This document shows, piece by piece, positions 60,555 through 64,000 of a stretch of 64,000 nt of DNA. Numbering within the stretch: position 1 is the stretch's first letter; each line of letters starts with the position of its first letter. The notes beneath the pieces were generated by a model, which saw only the letters and a program-made list of their open reading frames with translations, was not told the origin of the DNA and made no database searches. Where the stretch lies: assembly GCF_037975245.1 (NCBI RefSeq), contig NC_092564.1:11618484-11682483 (forward strand), given 5' to 3'. The DNA is from Apostichopus japonicus (Eukaryota > Echinodermata > Holothuroidea > Aspidochirotida > Stichopodidae). Both the position numbers and the translations under genes were made by a program.

Positions 60555-63500
60555 AGTATTATTCAAAAGAGATCATCCCTCTTGTTATGATGACAGGTGT
60601 TCTCCACTACCTCATTACAGGTAAATTTGTAAATTGCCTCTCGTTAAGGTTGTTCTTAAAGACCAACTAAATAGCCTCACTGCCCACCCCATCCTACCCC
60701 TCATGCCCCCATTTGGCCAGCCAAATCTGGCACAATCTCTCTTGATTATAAATTCCTCGTTGTACCAGATGAACCATCCGCGTCTGTTTGCACAAAATCG
60801 AAAAACGTTTCTTACATTACAGTTCCAAAAAATAACTGCTGTAGTATCTCATTTATATTGTATACACTGTCAGCTTAATCAAATTAATATTAGATGGACT
60901 GTTATGTCATTTGACAGCGATATCATTGAAAGCCGAAAAAGATTATAAGTTGATGGTTCTTAGTAAAACAGAAACCTTTGATGACGTTAGATTATCAAAC
61001 GATAGCCTCAAATAGGCTAATATATATGAAATAAACATTATGATCTGTGAAGGAGTTCACAAAGGCTTAACATTCCATCTTCTTCTGGTCTTATGTACAA
61101 TTCATACAATACATTAGAAGAAACGTGTGTCTTAGCGAATGAAAAGGATTTAATGAAGATTCGCGCAACTGGTATATACATTGAAATACTGGCCTGAGCA
61201 ATGTAGATGAAATTTTGCTTTTTTTTAATTAAGTTAAATCTTGAAATCGTATTCTTCAGAAGAAAATGTTCATCGAATCAGCCAGATTGTTGTTTCTACA
61301 CAGAAATCATTCGTTTGTCTTTTTCGTTTTCCTTGTATTCCGAATTTCCTATATGTTGATAATACTCATGACCTCAATATAAATTTATACCGTATATGAT
61401 GAACAGTATGGGCACATCACCTGTTTGTAGATACTGGAATAAACTTTGGGACAATGCAGATAAAAGGATCAAATATATCAAACAACTGTATACATATCGT
61501 ATTCATAAATCTAACTTGATGACTTCTTTAATATATTTAAGTATTGACTCGATGACATTTTTTGTGCGAAGGAAGTAGGAGGGCAATAATTATTTGAATG
61601 TTTTTTTTTGTAACGTTTCAGTTTACATTGTGCTTTGCGATGTGAGGCAAATGCTCGTATTAATGTTCTCATCCACTTTCAAGAAATCTAATATTTATTA
61701 TTGTAAATAATATTTTATATAATACTCAAACATTCTCAAATTCGATGACAAAAAAAAAATTGTTTGCGATAAATTAGGAATTCAAATAATATATTTCATT
61801 TCCACTACTGCTCCTCTCACATAAATGTTATAAAGAACAACTATATATTCATCAAATTAAACATGTTTTATATAAGACCCTTAGAATTTTAAGAAAACCT
61901 GAATACAGGGGGGGGGTTGTAATGTAGAATTCCATAATTAATATCCCTTGCGTTGTTACATTTTTTGTTCTTAAATGTATAAAATGGATTGATGGATTTC
62001 TTTATACTTCAAAATTACACAGCGCATTATGATATCGATCAGGTCTGTTTAAGTAAAGTTGGTCTGAGGTTTATTCCCTTGGTTCCAATAAAATGTATGT
62101 CTTTTACATCTAAGGAAAAATTACGGCGCAGTCGAGATGTCACAATGTTAACTTAATTTTTTTTTTTTTTTTAGCAATTTTTACAAAGAATGTTGAGTTG
62201 TAGACTAATGAAATTGATAATTATACCGTACTCATCTTTTTTTTACATTTGCAACTAAATGAGAATAAACCAGTTATCGAATGCGTCAAGTAATCGATTA
62301 ATTAATTGCAATTTACTACGACATTGGAAAGACTGATAAATTCTCGGATTTTGTTCAAAAGTATACTGATTCATTTAAACAAAGATCTTAACATTTCGAC
62401 GGCACCTTAACGTTTCCGTAAAATAATTTGGTTGACATTTCAAAGTACTTTGACCGAACTTTCAGCAATATGCGTATAGACATTTATAGTACATTTCCGT
62501 AGTTTATTTATATAAAAATATTTCCAAATGCCATTAACAGCTGAAGGTAACTTTGGAAAATTGCGAATTTTAGAAATGAAAGGAAATTTACTTAATTGAC
62601 TCCGCTTAGAACATTGCTTAAATTCGGTCAACTGTTGAAAGTTGTTTTTGAAGTCATCCAGTTACTTTAATCTCGTTAATGTTATTGAAAGGATATTTAG
62701 CATGTTTTTTTGTTTTTATTTTTTTTTAACGCTAATTTATTTTGTCTCTAATTGCAGCTCCCTAACGAAATGTATGCATAGAAAGGTGATGATAACCCAT
62801 TTCTAATAAGCACAGTACAATTAATTGTGTAATATATACTCTAACCAAGTCTTACAACACCCAACCTTCAGATCTTTATCTTCAAAGCTGAATACTATCA
62901 AGTCGATTCAGACTTCATGTGTCAGTTGACGATAACAAAACAATAAAACGGAAACTCATTTTAAAGGACAAATTTTCTCTCTAGGACTGAAAATTATGAT
63001 TCATGTTTATTTCCTTTTCAATATGCTTAATAGGTAAATGTACCACAGTTAGACGACATGACCAGTCTTTATCGTTATCATATACCCAGGTTAACAAAAA
63101 CAACGTTTTGACTTTCTTTTTGCAAGATTCTATATGATCATTGATATCATGAACGTTGCCAAGGAAACAGGATACATAATTCTACAATAACAAGCAGGAA
63201 GAATACATTGTACGTGATAATGGTTGATTTAATATTCTCTATAGACCTAACGATATTGTTTCCATTTGAGATATAAAAAAAAAACTAACTGTTGAGGAAG
63301 TATCTGAAAATGATTTCTCTTGCTAGTGGGAATGTTTTGTGTTTCTTCATGAAATGACGTAAATTAATATTTTTGTTAAGTCGGAGGAGGTCTGGCCCAA
63401 ATGTATTTATATAATCATAGTCTTAATTTACAGACTTAAAAAAGTGCATGCAATATACAGACACGGTTCTCCATAATGTTGTATACATTTGACAGAACAT

Positions 63501-64000
63501 TCAAGCCTCTCGTTGTGGTACCACTATCTCTTACTGGCCTCTCTCAAATTCATCATTCTGTCATGTGATTTTAAGCGCAGTAAGGCAGTCACGTGGTAAG
63601 TAGCACACTGTCGATTTTCCAAGTCATTCCCTTGACAAGTTTTGACTAGTCACGTGAAACGACATGCGGTAGTAATTAGTTCCTCCAATAAAAGCTATCC
63701 ATCTTGACGCTGCATCATTCAAATTTACTCATGAGAAAACAATGGCAAAGGCACCTTAATTAAGGAGTTCAAAGGTATTCTAAGCAGAATCATCCATTCT
63801 TAATAGAAGAAGGGATCTATTGCTTTTGCAATTATAGTTCCCGTAAAAATTCAAGGCGTTATAACTATCAAGTATATATAGCCATGAGAAACAGTCGCGC
63901 GTAAGGAATACAAATAACCACAACACACATTTTTAAACCTAAGCGATTAAAAAAGAAAGCATCCACTTTTCTTATCACATAGGTCCATAGGACAATAGTA
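60550..64000. other. Intergenic to right edge, no gene recognised
   Basis: AT-rich with poly-T and poly-A runs and only short chance frames. Near the right end are two CACGTG E-boxes (63590-63595, 63651-63656) and TATA-like sequences (63688-63694, 63873-63880), which could belong to a gene starting beyond the window. Confidence 0.4.

Overview
The window is eukaryotic nuclear DNA. It is AT-rich and gene-poor, with GT-AG introns, many microsatellites, non-LTR and LTR retroelement pieces and small hAT-type elements. The protein genes and repeat style suggest a marine invertebrate deuterostome, most likely an echinoderm; this is inference, because no species-diagnostic gene is present.

Bases 1-20,640 hold two tandem, same-strand, closely related cholinesterase-type genes. 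The upstream copy (1-3868) enters the window in the equivalent of exon 6 and has its last six exons. The downstream copy (9263-18216) appears complete: 11 exons, a 592-residue product with signal peptide, catalytic triad Ser213/Glu327/His452, GGG oxyanion motif, six cysteines placed as in acetylcholinesterase, and a C-terminal helix with three Trp seven residues apart plus a terminal Cys. That tail is the tetramerisation (WAT, 'T-type') tail of cholinesterases. The copies differ at 21 of 336 comparable residues, and their homology continues through introns and about 0.9 kb of 3' flank, so they are a recent segmental duplication.

Between the genes, where the copy-1 homology ends, lies a young rearranged LTR retrotransposon (4765-7075): three 372-bp LTRs that look identical, one inverted, a truncated gag, and no pol. 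The inverted piece is an LTR plus exactly the primer-binding segment, which suggests an aberrant reverse-transcription product. A tRNA-related SINE-like sequence and several hairpins lie upstream of the second gene.

From about 21 kb to the right edge I see no convincing host protein gene. This region holds three small elements with perfect 8-bp target duplications (24146-24796, 31667-31967, 52702-53001), a 5'-truncated LINE 3' end (27.15-27.55 kb), a degenerate 38-bp minisatellite (28.4-29.3 kb), a pure ATCT array of about 1.54 kb (32.6-34.2 kb), a degenerate 50-bp satellite split by one of the small elements (52.2-53.2 kb), and a 12-copy 48-bp minisatellite (57.96-58.56 kb). Long reading frames over the simple repeats are artefacts.
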